Positions 15,101 to 30,037 of a stretch of 64,000 nucleotides of DNA are shown here, piece by piece. The number at the start of each line of letters is the position of its first letter. Position 1 is the stretch's first letter. Origin of the DNA: Lutjanus erythropterus (Eukaryota > Chordata > Actinopteri > Lutjaniformes > Lutjanidae); the NCBI GenBank assembly GCA_020091685.1, contig CM034594.1, positions 35,448,733 to 35,512,732 on the forward strand, read 5' to 3'. The notes beneath the pieces are model-generated. The model saw nothing but the letters and a program-made list of their open reading frames with translations. It did not search any database and had not been told where the DNA came from. The position numbers were made by a program, and so were the translations under genes.

Positions 15101-18100
15101 TTTAGTTGTAATATTTCCAAGTGCTCATGATGGCGTCATAGGTCACATGGCACCAGGTCTGGCTTCCGGGCTGTATTTTGCCCAAGTCTGGTCTATCCTG
15201 TCAACATATGTATATGAATATGTCTGTCTGTTTGTCTGTCTGTCTACTATCTATCAGGGTTCTACTCTGATCCATCAGAAGGTGCCCCCACCTACAGAAG
15301 GTCAGGGATCACCGGTCCTCTCATTTATCACTTTGGAGCAGTTCAACGCCATCCGCTTGGTCCAGGTGTGTCGGATAACCTGTTACTCAAGAAAAACATG
15401 TTTTTTATTATTTAATTCACATTATTTCTGCATTACATTATAATTGGTTCCACATCTTCATACAGTTGTGTTAGTAAATGTGTACATAATGCTTACCTTA
15501 ATCCAAGACACTTTTATTTGATTTTTTTAAAGTTTTTAACATTTTTTAAGGTTTTTTAAAGTACATTTGTAGATGAAAATAAGAATGATCTCTAACTACA
15601 TCTTTGGTTAATGAGCACACCAGTGAGCCCAGTCAGTAAATCACACAGCCAGTCATAATGAACCAGTTCAAAGCAGTCAGGATGTCAGATGACACCTAAG
15701 GCACCAGTGTTCTTTCACTTTGTCACAGTCTGTACACTAAACTGTAATTATTGTCACAGAGTATCCACCAATCTCTGGCTGCACTGAGCAAGGTCATCAG
15801 AGGGACCCAACTGCTAACTCCTGACGTCCAAAAACTGGCCACCGCCCTGCTCAATCAAGAGGTAAGAAAGAAAGAAATTGAGATACATAGAGTTTGTATG
15901 CTTAAGTTAAAATGAGAAGTTAAAGCTACTACCAGGAACTTTAATATTTTGTTGATTTTGGAGGGCCCTTTGAGAAAAAAGGAGTAGTGTTTCCACTATA
16001 ATAACCACAATATATAACATCAAAAATAAACTAATCTGAATAAAAGTCTCCTCTTGCTACTTTTTAACTGGCTAACATATTACTCACTGTAACTCTGTTT
16101 GGAAAAATGTAGACACAGCCCTGTTTTGTTTGATTTCACAGAGAATCTGACACAGTAGTAGTTGTTACAAATAATCATATAGAAATAGTCGATCCTCTCT
16201 GGGATGGTCTGGTTAACTTAAAGAGGTAAAACAGAGGCATCAGTAATAAACTGAGACTGTTTCATAACCAGTTAGACATTTATTATAGTAGCTTTAACAT
16301 ACTGCAAACACTAGTTTGTGGGTACATACGTGTTGTGTTGTGTTGTGTGCACTGTCAAGAAGACAAAGCTAACTTGTAGACATCTAGCAAACAAGGCATG
16401 TATCCTCATGTGTCTCCAAGATGAGATGAGGACAAAGGGGAAATGATGAGGTAGAACGGAGAGATGCACAGTCAACCTTTTACTCCTTCTTTGTTTGTAA
16501 TCTCCTGAGAGAAGCCTTGGGCATAATCCCCTTTTCACTGCTTTCCTCCTCACTTTAAATTAATCAGCAGGTCTTTAGTCTCATCACCATTTATTTCCCA
16601 ATTAACTGAATGCACTTTTTGTCTCTTCTGTTATCATCTCTCTTTCCTGGTTTCGTTCCCTTCTGACTTACTCCTTTGCTACAATTAGTGCTAATACAGT
16701 ACCAAGACTGAGTTAGCTACTTGATGATAGGTATAATAACAATGTATAACTTATAACGTGTAATTCAATGCATATAACAGATTTCCATTATAATGCATTA
16801 TATGAGACAAAAAATGTTTCAAATGTGTAAAAACTAGGTGTTAATTGTATATTACTAAACCCCCGATACAGACAGTGGTGGGTTGAAGTTAGATCCGTAA
16901 ATTTGTCAGAGTGCTAATACAACACTGAAAATACTCCACAAAAAGTAAAATTCCTGCACTCAAAACTTTACCTTAACTAGAAGTATGTAAAAGTTAAGTG
17001 CTCATTCTGCAGTAAAAAGGTCCTTGTCAGTGTTTTACTATTATATATGATGTTTTTGGATTAATGTTACTGCTGCATCAATGTGTATGTTGTATTTTAT
17101 TGCTGGTTGAGCTCATTTTAACTACTTTATATACTGTTGGGTAGGGTATGGTTGGTTTAATCTACAGCTATGCATCACATTCCATAAGAACATCATATTT
17201 TTGTTGCATCCTAGCCTTATTTTTAGCTTTGTGAGCCAAATGAAGGAGGATTTTAAGTAGTTTATTTGTCTTAATAAGTAACTAATGTAACCAAAGCTGT
17301 GAGATAAATCTATTGGAGAAAAAAGTACAGTATTTGCCTTTGAAATGTAGTGGAGTAGAGGTATAAAGTTGTACATAATGAAAATACTCAAGTTGAAGTA
17401 CCTTGAATTTGTGCTTAAGTACAATAGTTGAGTTGATGCACTTAGTTACTCTGCAGCAGCTGCAGGTTTGAATCCAGCCAGCAGTCCTTTGCTACATGTT
17501 GCCCTCCCTTTAAAAATGTGTGATTTTTGCATTTCTTTTGTACATCTGGTAAGAGTTTTCATATGTGAGGATCCCTCTCAGTACATTTTGACTGACTCAT
17601 GTAAAGTAACTACTCAGTATTACAACATTTATAACTTTTTCCCTTCCTTTAAAATGAATATCCCGAAGTAGTGGGCATAGCTTTTTTTTTTTTTTTTTTG
17701 CCTTGATGATTATTTCTAAGACCCAGTTTAAGACATTTTCTCTGCTTCTGTTGTGCTTAATTAAAATTCAGCATTTGAATGAGATTGTTTGAAAGTCAAA
17801 CAGATTCATTTTGTTAGTTTTGTAGGGCAATGCAGCTTTGTAGAGTTTTACCAAAGCCTGTTTTGTAAATTAAGATGATGACCCAAAATATTGGCACAGG
17901 CCTGCTTCTAAGCTAATCTTCTTCAAGAGAGGAAGTGTCTCTGCAGACCCAGATCACAGCGTACTGAACAAAAACTGCCTAGAGTATCCTTGGTTGAAGA
18001 AGGCTTTGGAATCTCAGAAACATATCAGATTTACTGCCAGTGGAATCTAAAACCTGATGACTTATGTAACATCTGATGACTTTGGTGACCCCGACTGACA

Positions 18101-21100
18101 ATGTTTTACTTAAAGATAAAAAATCCTTTATTAGTTCCACGTTCGGGCAATTTGCAAAGTGAAAAAAAAATTAAATGTAAATTGATTACTTTCTTATTTA
18201 TATTAAAGCTGTGGAGGCAGTTTATTAATGTTATTGAAGTGGTCAGAAACAAACAGACTTCTGTGGCTCTGCCTCTTGGCTCTGTTTTCTAACCTGTGAC
18301 ATGAGACTTTTGCTAATCACTGGTTGGTAAGATAGTTGATTGTTGAGTCTCCTTTCCAAAACATCAGTATTTGACAACCTGGGAATAAGACTGAAGAATC
18401 AGCCATCAGTCCAAAGTGTTGGTAATTTGACAACCTGGGAATGAGACTCAAAAATCAATTTTCTTTCTCAGGAAGCACTTCCTGCAACTTTAAGTTGTCT
18501 TGTCTCTGCAGTTCTTCATAAATGTACTGACTTAAACTTGTCATTGTATTGGCATGGCCACGTGTGTAGAAGAATATGTCAACAACAGAATCATTTTCTT
18601 TATTAAACACAAAAATACAACTGTACACCTTCTGAATCCAACTTTCCCTCTTTTATCAAAGACGAACTTAATTGCTTTGTTAACTCGTTGTAAAACCCGC
18701 TTCACTCGAAATAGACAGAAAACAAACTCCTTAACCAACCTGTTAAGTCTCTCTAGTATTCCAACAATCACCAACTCTGGTTTGGTTGACATAAACCTTT
18801 AATTCACTGCTTTAGATGGAAAAATATTCTGGCTCTATAGCTTGTTTTCCTCCCACTCGTTCTCCTGCTCAGTGGGTGCGCACTCTGCCACTGAATGAGA
18901 GTCTGTCACTGAGCAGACCATTACATTGAATTACCCAAATCAAAAAATCGCCCACCAGAAAAAAAAAACAACTGGTGATGTCTTCTTGCTCTCTTGGCAA
19001 AGACTTCCTTGTCTCAGAATATAGCAGAATTAATTTGACAACCCTTCATTGTTAAGTGTAGAATGACTCTGGGGAGGTAATGACAGTAAATTACGGTCTA
19101 TACCACCACCTCAGACAAAAGAAATGCTAGACAGAAGAAACTGGAAGTAAAGTTTGTGCGTCAGAGCTGAATCCCAGCATTTTAATATATCATTCAGTCC
19201 CATGCAGCCATCTGTCAGATTAAACATTACCCATTTGACTTCTTTCCTATAACTTTCCCTCTTACTCAACCAATAGTTCAAAAAAAGGCATTATTACATG
19301 TAATATTAACAGGTGGTTGTTGCTACTAATAAAACAGCCGCATTGCAATACAGAATGTGAATGAGACCAGGAGTCGTGGTAAATAATATTAGATACAGCA
19401 CTGCAGAGTCTCCAACCATGTACCATTATGTGTTAAGGCTTCCATAACTGATTAGCCCAGTTTCAACCAGAGATGAGGAACAGAAAGAACTGGTGATGTG
19501 ATTTATATATTTGGAAAACGGATCATTTGAGGGTTGTAATATTGTAAAAGTGTGGCAGGCACAACTCTGGAGGTATCGGCTCCATTGCCTCTCTCCTCAG
19601 CTGTGCAGTAAAAAATAATTACATACTTGGAAACTGCCCAAGCATCAGAAGTGAGTGGTAAGCAGCACTGCAAGACAGAAATAAATATCACCACTGCCTT
19701 TAGTCAGTGGAAAGATCATTAATATCAAGACATGAGGACTGATGCAGAGATGGCATTTTGATTAAAGGTTAAACAATCTCTAGTATCACTCAAGTTTTCA
19801 GTGCCAGTTGGAATAATTAGCATCTCAGTACTGACTGTTATTTTATTTTGTCCTGATGTTTACTTTCAAACAGACTAAGAGTCACAAGCAGGAAGTGATC
19901 AAAGGAAGCTTCTTACTCAAAACGCTCATTTGCTAACAAGCTCCACTAGCTACTTGAGAATCCAAAGTTACCTTGGAGACCAAATTTGCACCAATTAAAT
20001 GTTCCTGCAACAAACTGCAATGCAAAATCACATGCAAGTTCCTTATGAGATAATATGTGTAATTATAAGCAGCGGTTGAGAAGGAATCAAACAAACACAA
20101 AGGCTTTTGTGGAAGGAGTATTCACTGATTTCCATGTTTCCAACAAGTTAAAGAGAGATCACACGAGTTCAGTCTGTTTTTTACCATGTATGTAAATGTG
20201 TGGTCTGAAAATGTCCTTTAGTTTTTCAGTTTTCACTAAATGCAGCTGAAAATAATTAAGAAATATAATTTAATCTGTGCTCCGGTATGCTTTCAGTGAG
20301 TGCCAGTAGCCCTGAAAGTATATTTCTTTTCTGGCAGCATCAACATTGCTAATAAAATCTTAACAAATATTTGCTCATTTCAGTGGCATGACTCAAGCCT
20401 GCAGGTTTATCTCCTCACACACTTCAGTGTGACACACACACAGCAGGAGAGCGACTGAATGGTTCACTTGCAGCTAAGTGACACACAAGGTCCCTTTTAG
20501 GTTCCATTATGACTTTTAAGCTTGAATAACATCAGATTCTTAGTCCCCAGTCTCCCGCTGTGCGTATTTGTGCGTGTGCGTATTTGTGTGAGGCAGTTCT
20601 TTGATCTCTGCTGAACAGTTCAAGCAACACAGACTGCCTAACCTGTCCCAGAGTTAACAGCTGTCTCGTGAGGGAAGCTTTCTTTTGCCACCTACACATG
20701 AATATTGCATTTGTCAGTGCCTTCCAAAAGGAACCATTTAAACATTTCAGAACTACACATATGAGCGGTTTGTGATCAGCCACCTCCTTGTTTAAGGTGT
20801 GGTAGAAGTTAAGCAACTAAAACTACTTAGTTTGCATCTGGAAAGATTCTCGTCATTGTTTAAAGAAACCAACATTGGCTGTACTTTTGTACATTCATCC
20901 ACCCCTTCTCGCCCAAACTTTTTGCTACAGTATAAAAAAAACCACCACACTGCTTCATGCTTTGGAATCTTCTTTTTTTTTTTTTAGAATAATTTTGTCA
21001 ACAGAAAGACCCAGAAGAATTAAATGTGCTTTTGCTACAGTTTCAACATGAAGCAGAGGGCATGGGCTGATGGATAAACAGAGAGAATGAGTCAAAGGAA

Positions 21101-24100
21101 CCGTACCATGTACTTACATGAGGAGACACACAGACTGCCATATTTGTGCAAACAAGAGTCTTATGTCACTGTGGTGATGGGGGTAGCATTTTACTTTACT
21201 GCAACACGTCAAATATCTAGATAGCATTTATACAGTATACCATACTATATACGATTATATCATGATTTATTCCTGATTTATTTTCAGTTGTCACAGCAGG
21301 GAGACATCAGCTTTCCAATCATTCAAAAAATTCTATGTAAATCCTAAAATATTTGTTTCTTAACTGTAAGGTAAAGTGACTCCATTATGTTTTAGTGTCA
21401 TTTTAAGAGTTTTAAAGATATTAGGTGGAGTTTTTAGATGGTTATGAAACGGTTATGAAACTCTCAATTTATTACTGATTTTAAAAGATCATCTGTGAAA
21501 AGACTGGCTCTTGCTTTATAGTCATTCTTAATGCCTGCTACTCAGTCAGAGTCTCTGTGAAATCAGAAGAAACAAGCCTTTGTTCTCATTTTTGGGTTAA
21601 AACCAAAGCAGGAAGAGATTTTTATGTAGCAAATTTCATTTTTCATATCATATTTTGTGGTTATTACTGAGGGGACACTACTGATTTTGTCCACAGGGGC
21701 CTCCAAAATCAACAAAATTTTCTTCAGTTCCGTAGTAGCTTTAAGCATAATTTGATGATTATCGGGATAATGTTGTGAATTGCAGTTGTTTTGGCCGAGA
21801 TAAGCATACCATCCCATGCCTAGGATATAGAAAGACAAGCATTTTGCAGATTGTGCATATCTTCCAACTCGAAACCTTTGACATCAGAAGTTTAGAAGGA
21901 CCTCTGACATCACAGAAAACATGGACATGGATTGCGTTTTGGTCTGACCGCAGTGCTGGTGCAGTTTAGGAGAGTGTTGGGCTTTTAATGACTGAAACTC
22001 AATGTCTAATAGTATGTTTAGTTTCAAGGTGGGCCAGCAGGATCCAGTGTCATCATGTCCGTCTGTGTTGCATGATTAAGTGACTGTGATAGCAGAGGGG
22101 ACAGGAGACATGACTTTTTTGGACTGCTTTAGCAACTTTATTTTAAAAATAGCTGTGGGACAAATCTAGTGACTTCTTGGGCAGGACATTAGTTACTTTC
22201 CCTTGAAGAATGTCTTCAGCACAGCTCAGTGAATCTGCAGTCCTCCTGCATGCAGCTCTCTGGCTCTCTGGGCTGACAGCTGCGTTCAGTCGACCACACA
22301 GCAGCCTGACTGGAGCACGTAGCTTACTGATTACAAAATGTCCACAGCAAAAATAGCTTTTTTTTTTTCTGTTTTTTATTTATTTGGTTTTTTTATTATG
22401 GTTCTAAATAAGTCCTCATCCTCTCTGTGTTTGTTTCCCTCTGTCTCAGTGCCCTTTAACATGGCAGAATAAATGGGAGGGACCAGAAGAGCCAATGCAG
22501 TACCTCAGAGCTGTTGTAACACGGGCTCTCGCCATACAGGTAACACACACATATGTCCACATAAAGAGACATCCTCTGATCTCTCTCTCTCTCTCTGTCA
22601 GTCTGTCTTTCTTCGTTTCTCCTTCAGGCACACAAAAAATACTTACTACAAGTACATAAGTGCAGCTATCTTTAGCTTTGACAGTACATTTTAATCCTAG
22701 GGACTGAAATTCACACAAGCCTGCTACTATCTAAGGACGTTTGTCTTCAACAATAAAAAAAAACAACGAGTTCTCTGTGGAAGAACTGGTTGTAAAGGCG
22801 TTTACTGACGACCTCACTTGTTATTAAAAAACCCAGATGCCCCTGGGAATCTTCTGTGGTACTACTCTCATGGGAATGAGACTTTTAAGAGGCCTAAGAG
22901 TTTTCTAATCAGCATTAGCATAATGATGGAGGGATCCATTTAAATCCATGGTGCATTTATATCCTACCGGGAGTGTTGTCCTCCAGTTGCGACGAATATT
23001 ACTGGAGGACACTTTTTGATTTCTTTGGTTTCAACGATTTGAACATAGCCCTTGCACTTCACATATCCCACAGTAGCCCCAGACCTTTTTCTGGTGTTTT
23101 GCCACATGAGAGGAGTCCTTTAGCTGAGTCCGAGTCAAAGGACCAGAACTAAGTAGTTTAGTTTGGGACTCCCTAAAAACTTGTTATTTCACCCAGGGGT
23201 GGTGCTTTATGTCCTGAGTGTTGTGTTCCTGATGGGCGGTCCTCACATTGGGTTGTCTCGTAACTTTTTGGATAAGTTAGCAAAACCTAAAAAGTTGTAA
23301 TATGAACCTAATCTGCCCTGTTCCCGAGATTAAACATACAAGAGACCTCACACCTAAGATTATTTTATTTTCATCGTGATCATCAATTTATGTAGATACA
23401 CTTAGATTTTTACTCCTTGTACTGCTGATTCAGCTGCAATTGTGATTAGACCTCCCTGCAGATTTTCAAATAGCTTTTATTATAACATTATATTGCAAAT
23501 ATGTGCAACTAAATGGTGCTAAACTATATTGACATTTAGATTGGATGAATTGTGTCAAACAACAGAAAAATTAAAAATAAGAAAATAAAATGCAAATCAA
23601 GTTACATGGAGGAGTGCTGAGGATGAAATCAGCGGTCGCTCAGCCTGAAGGAAGAAGCTGCTCTTCAGTCTGCTGGTACAGCCGTGGATACCTCTGTATC
23701 TTGAACAGGCTGTGGTTGTGGTGGGTGTCATCCTTTAGTATCCTCTAGGCTCTGTGTGGTACCTCAACCCCCCAATATCACTGATGCTCGGTAGTTGAGT
23801 ACCAATGATTTTATTTGCAGTTTTAATGACCCACTGTTGAGACCTCCTGTCCTGGGCCATGGACATCCCATGATGTCAGTTTGTGATGTTTGCAGTCAGG
23901 ATGCCTTCTACTTCTCCTCTGTGGAAGTTAACAAGAACATGACACTGTACCTTTGCCTTTCTAAGGTTCCAAAAGAAATACAGATGTGTTTTAAGCCTTC
24001 TTGACCAGGATGGATGAGTGATGTCCATGACGGGTTCCCTGTGATTTTGATTCCAAGGAACCTGAAACACTTCACCTGCTCCACCTCAGTTCCATAATGT

Positions 24101-25958
24101 AGACAGAGGTGACTATTGGCTGGTGTTGAGCAGTAGGTTGTTTTATGTGCATCACTCTTCAGGACTGTTGACTTGCTCCCAATACGTCTCATTATTGTTA
24201 AAAATCAGCTGATTCTGATGTCCATGTAAGTTAGTATCTTGCATCAATAGATGCCCAGCCCAAATAGGCTCTGTGAGACCAAATATACAGATGTTTTATT
24301 TAAATACATTTCATACTTGAAATGCATTAAATAAACTGATGTTTTATTGGATGCATATACAGGCTGATGGGGTCACAGTCCCCGCCCTGAAGCGTGCACC
24401 GCCACGTCCTGCAAAACTGCACCCATCCGGGTGGAGTAACGAATTTTTAGGGAGTCCCCTTTTCGGCCATGGCTCAAACTAAAATTATTTATGACTGATC
24501 TTGGCAATGTATTAACTAAAACCATGCCAGAAAAATTCTAATGTTGTTTTCAAAAGCACTTCATAAACAAAAGAGGATTATTCTATAAAAGCATGAAGTT
24601 CTGAGAAGTGTTTGCCCTAGGTTGGTGCCAGGAAATAAAGGTTCTGGCTGAAAGTCCTCTCTGTCTCCTCTCGACTGTTTGACTGTACGCCTACCTCAAT
24701 ATGCTCTGGCAGACTAGAATACACACATATGCACATGCTCAGAAATTATTTATTTCCATGTGAATTTGATGTGTTTGATTATTCGTGTGGGTGAGCCTCG
24801 CTGCCTGTATCTGTCTGTCTGTCTGCCGGTCTGCCTGCCTGCCTACCCATCTGTTTGTGTGTGTGAGTGTCTCCCCGTCTGCCTCTCTCTTTCTGCACTC
24901 CATCTGTCTTCATGTGTGTCTATCTGGAGGCTGCACTGTCCTTAACTGTCTATTTCTGCCCATCAGTACTGAGTGATATCTCTGTTAGCAGCGTGTCTGT
25001 GTCCTGTTAGCTAATCAGTCTAATAAAGGCGGAGACGGTCAGAGCTGCTGCTGTGTGGAGCTGCTGCAGAATAAAGAGCTAACAGCACAGCAGTGCACCC
25101 CAGACGTGCAGGACGACCTTGAAAACACCCAAATGCTCACACACACACACATACATATGCACACAAATACTATGCATTCCAGCATACACTGGCTCACTGT
25201 ATTATTAATATCCAAAATTCTTAGAGCACATATCCTCCTTACTGTGTGTGTGTGTTTGTGTTTGTTTGCACGTGCATCTGCCTGCAAGTATGTGCCTGTG
25301 TGAACGTCGGTACGGTCCTGCATTTGAGCATTTTTTTCTTGGCATAATGCTCATCCCAATTTATCTCTAAAGCCAGTACAGACTGATGCTGTGCTAAAAA
25401 GGAATCCATTTATAATAGAGATTGGATCAGATGTTTGCTCATTCTGCCTCTATTTTGTCAGCAAATTTTCCTCAGCTGACCTCCAAATCCACTAGTTTCT
25501 ATGGTGATTTAGAGAAAACTGCCTACCTGTTAAAAACAGAACGGCAAAAGGGGCTCAGGATAGATCAAGACTTCAATCTCTGGTCAACTCCCAAGGATTC
25601 AATCTGGCCACTACAGCTATACAGGCTTATGTCATGATAAACATGGCTGTAAATGTAAACACGGCAGTGAAATCAGGTGTCGTGCCACTCAGCAACATTG
25701 CTCAAAAAGAAAGGAAAGACGTCCAGACTGAGAACTCCGATTGTGTTGTGAGATATCATATCAGGTTAAGTCCAGAGCTGTGCCTTTGACAAAAATAACA
25801 AGTTTTTGCAGTGACAAAGAAGAAGGCTGTTTACCTGAATAAAGCAGAAGTTGCTGAATAAGGCGAGGCTTAGAGGGGTCTATCTCCAGGCACTCAGATC
25901 CACAATGTGTACTTGCATCTGAATACAGAATTTGTTGTCTTAACATTAATGTTAATAT

Positions 25959-26038
<80 letters not shown>

Positions 26039-27045
26039 TGTTGTTTCTGTGTGCATATTATTGTGTTTGTTTGAGTATACAGCAGGCCTATTCAGTTGGC
26101 GCCCTTTTAACAACCTCAATATGGCCCTTTGATCATTTATAAATATGAAAATAAGTATAAATAAATCATGTTTTCAAATGCGAGAGAGTCTAATTAGCCC
26201 AATAAATGGTGATGTCTGCACAGAGACACTTATTATTATAAAAGTTTTAACTGAGGCTGTTTAATGAGAGGGAAGAGTCGAACTGAGTGATAAAAGATTT
26301 TAAATGTAACATTGCGTTTATTAAAATAACAAACTACTTCTAGTCTTGGATTACAAAGGTACATTGATTTTTCCTGTACTTTTGCACATAATGTGTCTTT
26401 TCCTATCTGGAAAACTAATAAAGTGAAAAAATAAACAGTTGCATTGTTTTACACATTTAAACACACAATATGTAAATTCCACCGTACCGGTTCTCTTTTT
26501 CACATTAAAACAATAACACAAGGTGTAGTTTGATGATGTCATAAAGTAGCGTGGGATCATTGGAGTTGTTGTCTTTACTTTACACATTATAGCCGATAAA
26601 AATCTATCTGACATGACTGAAGCAGAAATCATGTTCATGTCAAGTTAAGTGACATGCACTGACTTCCTTCCTCGCTCTCTGACGTATCCAAAGTATCCTG
26701 TGTTTCCTAGAAGTTATAGAAACTAGCACCTAGCTTGAAACAGCCAGCAGGAAATGCACCAGTACCTTAATAATAAATGGATCTATCTGCATTTGAACAT
26801 TGTTGGAAGCATTTGGGATAATGTGAGTACTCAACTCAAATTATATAACACATGTGTATGATTTTTAGACATTTTAACGTGGAAATTTTACATATTATAG
26901 CTTTAAATTCCTAACCTTACAGCTCAGACATAGGAAAGGTCTGTGTCCTGCCCTGACACTTTCAAAATCTCACCTTTTAAAAAGGCAATTGAATGGGCCT
27001 ATTAGACTGTATATACACTCAGTGGGAATCTGTATGTTTATGCCC

Positions 27046-27076
<31 letters not shown>

Positions 27077-29986
27077 CACTCACTGTATTCCCATTAGCAG
27101 GTAATTGGGGTTCCAGTGTTATCAGCTTGTTGATGTGGTGATAAAGGACAAGGGGACATTAAATACTCTATTGGCCACACATTTTTATTGACTTTATGTT
27201 TTGCCCTCTCCCTCTGTAACCCTCTTTATCTCTCATTAACAAATACACACCGACTCAGACAGAAATTATGCCCATTCCACTCACAGATCGATGTCCTCTA
27301 TGAAAATTTAAAGAGCCAAATGCAACACAAACACTGACTATTTGTGTTCTTTTGAACCAAACTATCCATGGTGAGAGGATGAATATTTGCAGCAAATATT
27401 TTGAAGTATTCAGCGCCTCTGCTCTATTTGTGTCAAATCTCTCCACTTGAACTGAAAAAAAAAAATTGTATTCTCATTATCTTTCATCGATCCACTAAAT
27501 GTTTTGCCTGACTCCTGTGTGAAACTGATTTAATGCCTGAATTATGTGCTAACTTGGAGTGTTTATTTCTTATTTGCTGGGTTTGTGGTTCATTAATCTG
27601 CGCGTGTGTGTTTGTGCGTGTCTCTCCGTGTACGTCTGTCTATATGTGTGTGTATCCAGAGCTGGGTGGAGCGTGCAGGCAGACAAGCTCTCCTATCAGA
27701 CACCGTAGATCTGGCTGAGCTCTTCCACCCCGACACCTTCCTCAACGCTCTGAGACAGGAAACTGCCAGGTAACACTGAATGCTTGTGGCTTCATCAAAA
27801 ATGAGTATGCATGATAGAGATAGTTTGGATTATTTGATGTAGGCTTGTATGAGATATTTATCGATAGTTAGTGTATTACCCTCAGTAGATGGTGGCGGGT
27901 ACGCCCCACTTTGGAGAAGCAGACTACGGCACCACCATAGAAGCTAAACAATGAACTGCTGTGGACAGGCTCAGCAACAAAGGGTGTTTAGCCACTTAAA
28001 AAGAAAGTCAATATCAGTTTAAATGTACCCTACATTTAGAATACTCTCACCGCTCTGACATGAAATTGCTGTTATATTAGCTTAATATAACGCTCTCTAA
28101 ACCAACCAAACTTCATAGGTGAAATGAGTCATTTTGTGTCACAGTAACACAAACAAGCTAAACAATCATGGCAGCAGTAGACCAGGAACTACTGTGTTCT
28201 GTGAGGTAAAATTGCTGATTTCACCTGTGGAGTTTGGTTTGTTTGGAGAGAGCAGTATTTGGCTTATATAATGGAAGCTTCTAGCGGTGTGATGATTCAC
28301 TCATGGATCCGATGCATCAGACTTCAGAAGGCCTGTATCATTAGAAGGCTGAAAGTGAATCTGAAAAAAATAATCGATGCAGAACCAGGGTATCGATACA
28401 TCTCATTAGGACGCGCATATGTTTCATTTTTGGCATCAAGAACCCGCCGCTGTAGCTTTTCCTCTGTTTCCTCTCTCCCCCTGCCTCTGCCTGCACCGCT
28501 CTCGTTGGACACCTGCTGCCTCGCTCACACAAAACAAGCGCTCCCCCCTCCATCTCCTGCCTCTCCTCTCATTTCCTCTAAAAAGACAGTGAAAGACGTG
28601 ACGTTGCGCCACCCAACTTTCACAATGGACAAATGTGGAATCAAAACCACAGCACTTTTCATATGAAACAGTAGAATATCATCTTACTGCAAAAATGCAT
28701 TTTAAACAGTTTTAAAGTTTGTTCACAGATCCTCATTTAGGCTACAGCATCTCATTTACAAATGAGATACCTAAAACTGGATTTAGAAAACTGGGGAGGA
28801 CTAACAATGCCCTACAAATATAGCATTATAGAATGAAAATGTGAAGATTCACACATTGCATCATCTCGTATTGTATCATGACAGAGCTGAACTGTATCGT
28901 ACTGAATCGTTAGCTATTAAAAAAAATCTAGGAGGAATCATACTGTTGAACATGTTTCGAGATGCGCATCAAATCGTCTCAGTCAGTATCATGCACAGCC
29001 CTAGATGTTTGTAGACTGTCTGCTGGCAAAGTAATGCGGTGAAGATATTCTAAATATAGCGTACACTAAAACTGATATTGATTTTTTTTAGCTGGACTTT
29101 TTTTTTAAGTGGTTAAAATACATTTTGTTGCTGACCCCGTCCACAGCAGGACGCAGCCCAGCTTCTCCTAACTGCTGGTGTGCCCAGCTGCATGTACTGT
29201 AGGTAATACGCTGACTACTGACAAGTACCTCACACAACCCCACTTAAAATAAGTCTAAATAACTCTTTAACAACATCTTTTCCTGGTTGTAGGTCCATGG
29301 ATTGTTCGATGGATAGTTTGGTGTTTGTCTCATCGTGGAGGAGTCCCATAGCGCAGGCCAAGCTGCAAGTCAAGGTAGAGTCACGACAAACACACATTAA
29401 CTTACAGATCATGCGTACAGACACACACTGCTCCCTCTCAGCTGCAGAATGCCGGAGCTATGAGCGAGGCAGACTCTGGCTGAGTGATAATTGGAAAATA
29501 ATGGAGTAAAAGACTGCAAGAATAGAATACAGATGTAGATAAGAAGGCAGGACCTGAAAGAGAGAAGAAAGTTAGAAAGAGTTTGCTGCATATCCATTAG
29601 AGACTAATCTGCTGGCGTTGAGTCACCTCCAATCGCCTGTGCTGTTGTCATGCATTTGACGGACACAAATTCATACAATTAAAGGACTGAGAGCTCATGT
29701 TCTGTACAGTACCGCTCTCAGTCTTCTTTCTTTTCCTTTCATGCTCTGATTTAAGGGTGATATAATTGCATTGTCTTCGATTTAAATACTTTTAGGCATT
29801 TGTTTCTTTTCTGTCATGCCAACAAAAACTGGCCCGGCTTGACTTGCACTTAGTTGAAATATACAAAGAGAGAAGAGAAGGGTGTGGGTGCTTAAAAAGA
29901 GGCTGCAGCTGCAGGGAGGGAAGGGAAATATTCAGACATCTGACAGAGAAAGAGAAAGGGGATAATTGTTGTGAAGCAATGAGCTT

Positions 29987-30037
<51 letters not shown>

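Larger units (their letters stand above)
12186..15257 (+). other. dync2h1 intron (about 3 kb)
   Basis: Contains the inverted-repeat element at 12205, an R1 copy and the hAT element at 14606. Between about 12770 and 14590 I see only AT-rich DNA with short GT and CT tracts. Confidence 0.7.
15862..22449 (+). other. dync2h1 intron (about 6.6 kb)
   Basis: Contains the elements at 15920, 16865, 17454, 18355, 18668 and 21600. From about 18860 to 21590 I see only AT-rich unique-looking DNA with a few poly-T tracts and no gene. Confidence 0.7.
22540..27659 (+). other. dync2h1 intron (about 5.1 kb)
   Basis: Apart from the inverted arms, the LINE fragment and microsatellites, it contains a CTGT/CTGC-rich tract at 24805-24850. 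A possible hAT-like end lies near 26080 (caggcctattcagttggcgc). No gene was seen. Confidence 0.65.

Noticed and set aside
25761-26036. Cysteine/valine-repeat open frames at CA/GT tracts (also at 29792, 51041 and 58918)
   Set aside because: Translated dinucleotide microsatellites.
28259-28666. 135-codon plus-strand open frame
   Set aside because: It lies wholly within the repeat elements at 27812-29278 and is composition-driven (CT-rich interior). No domain was seen.
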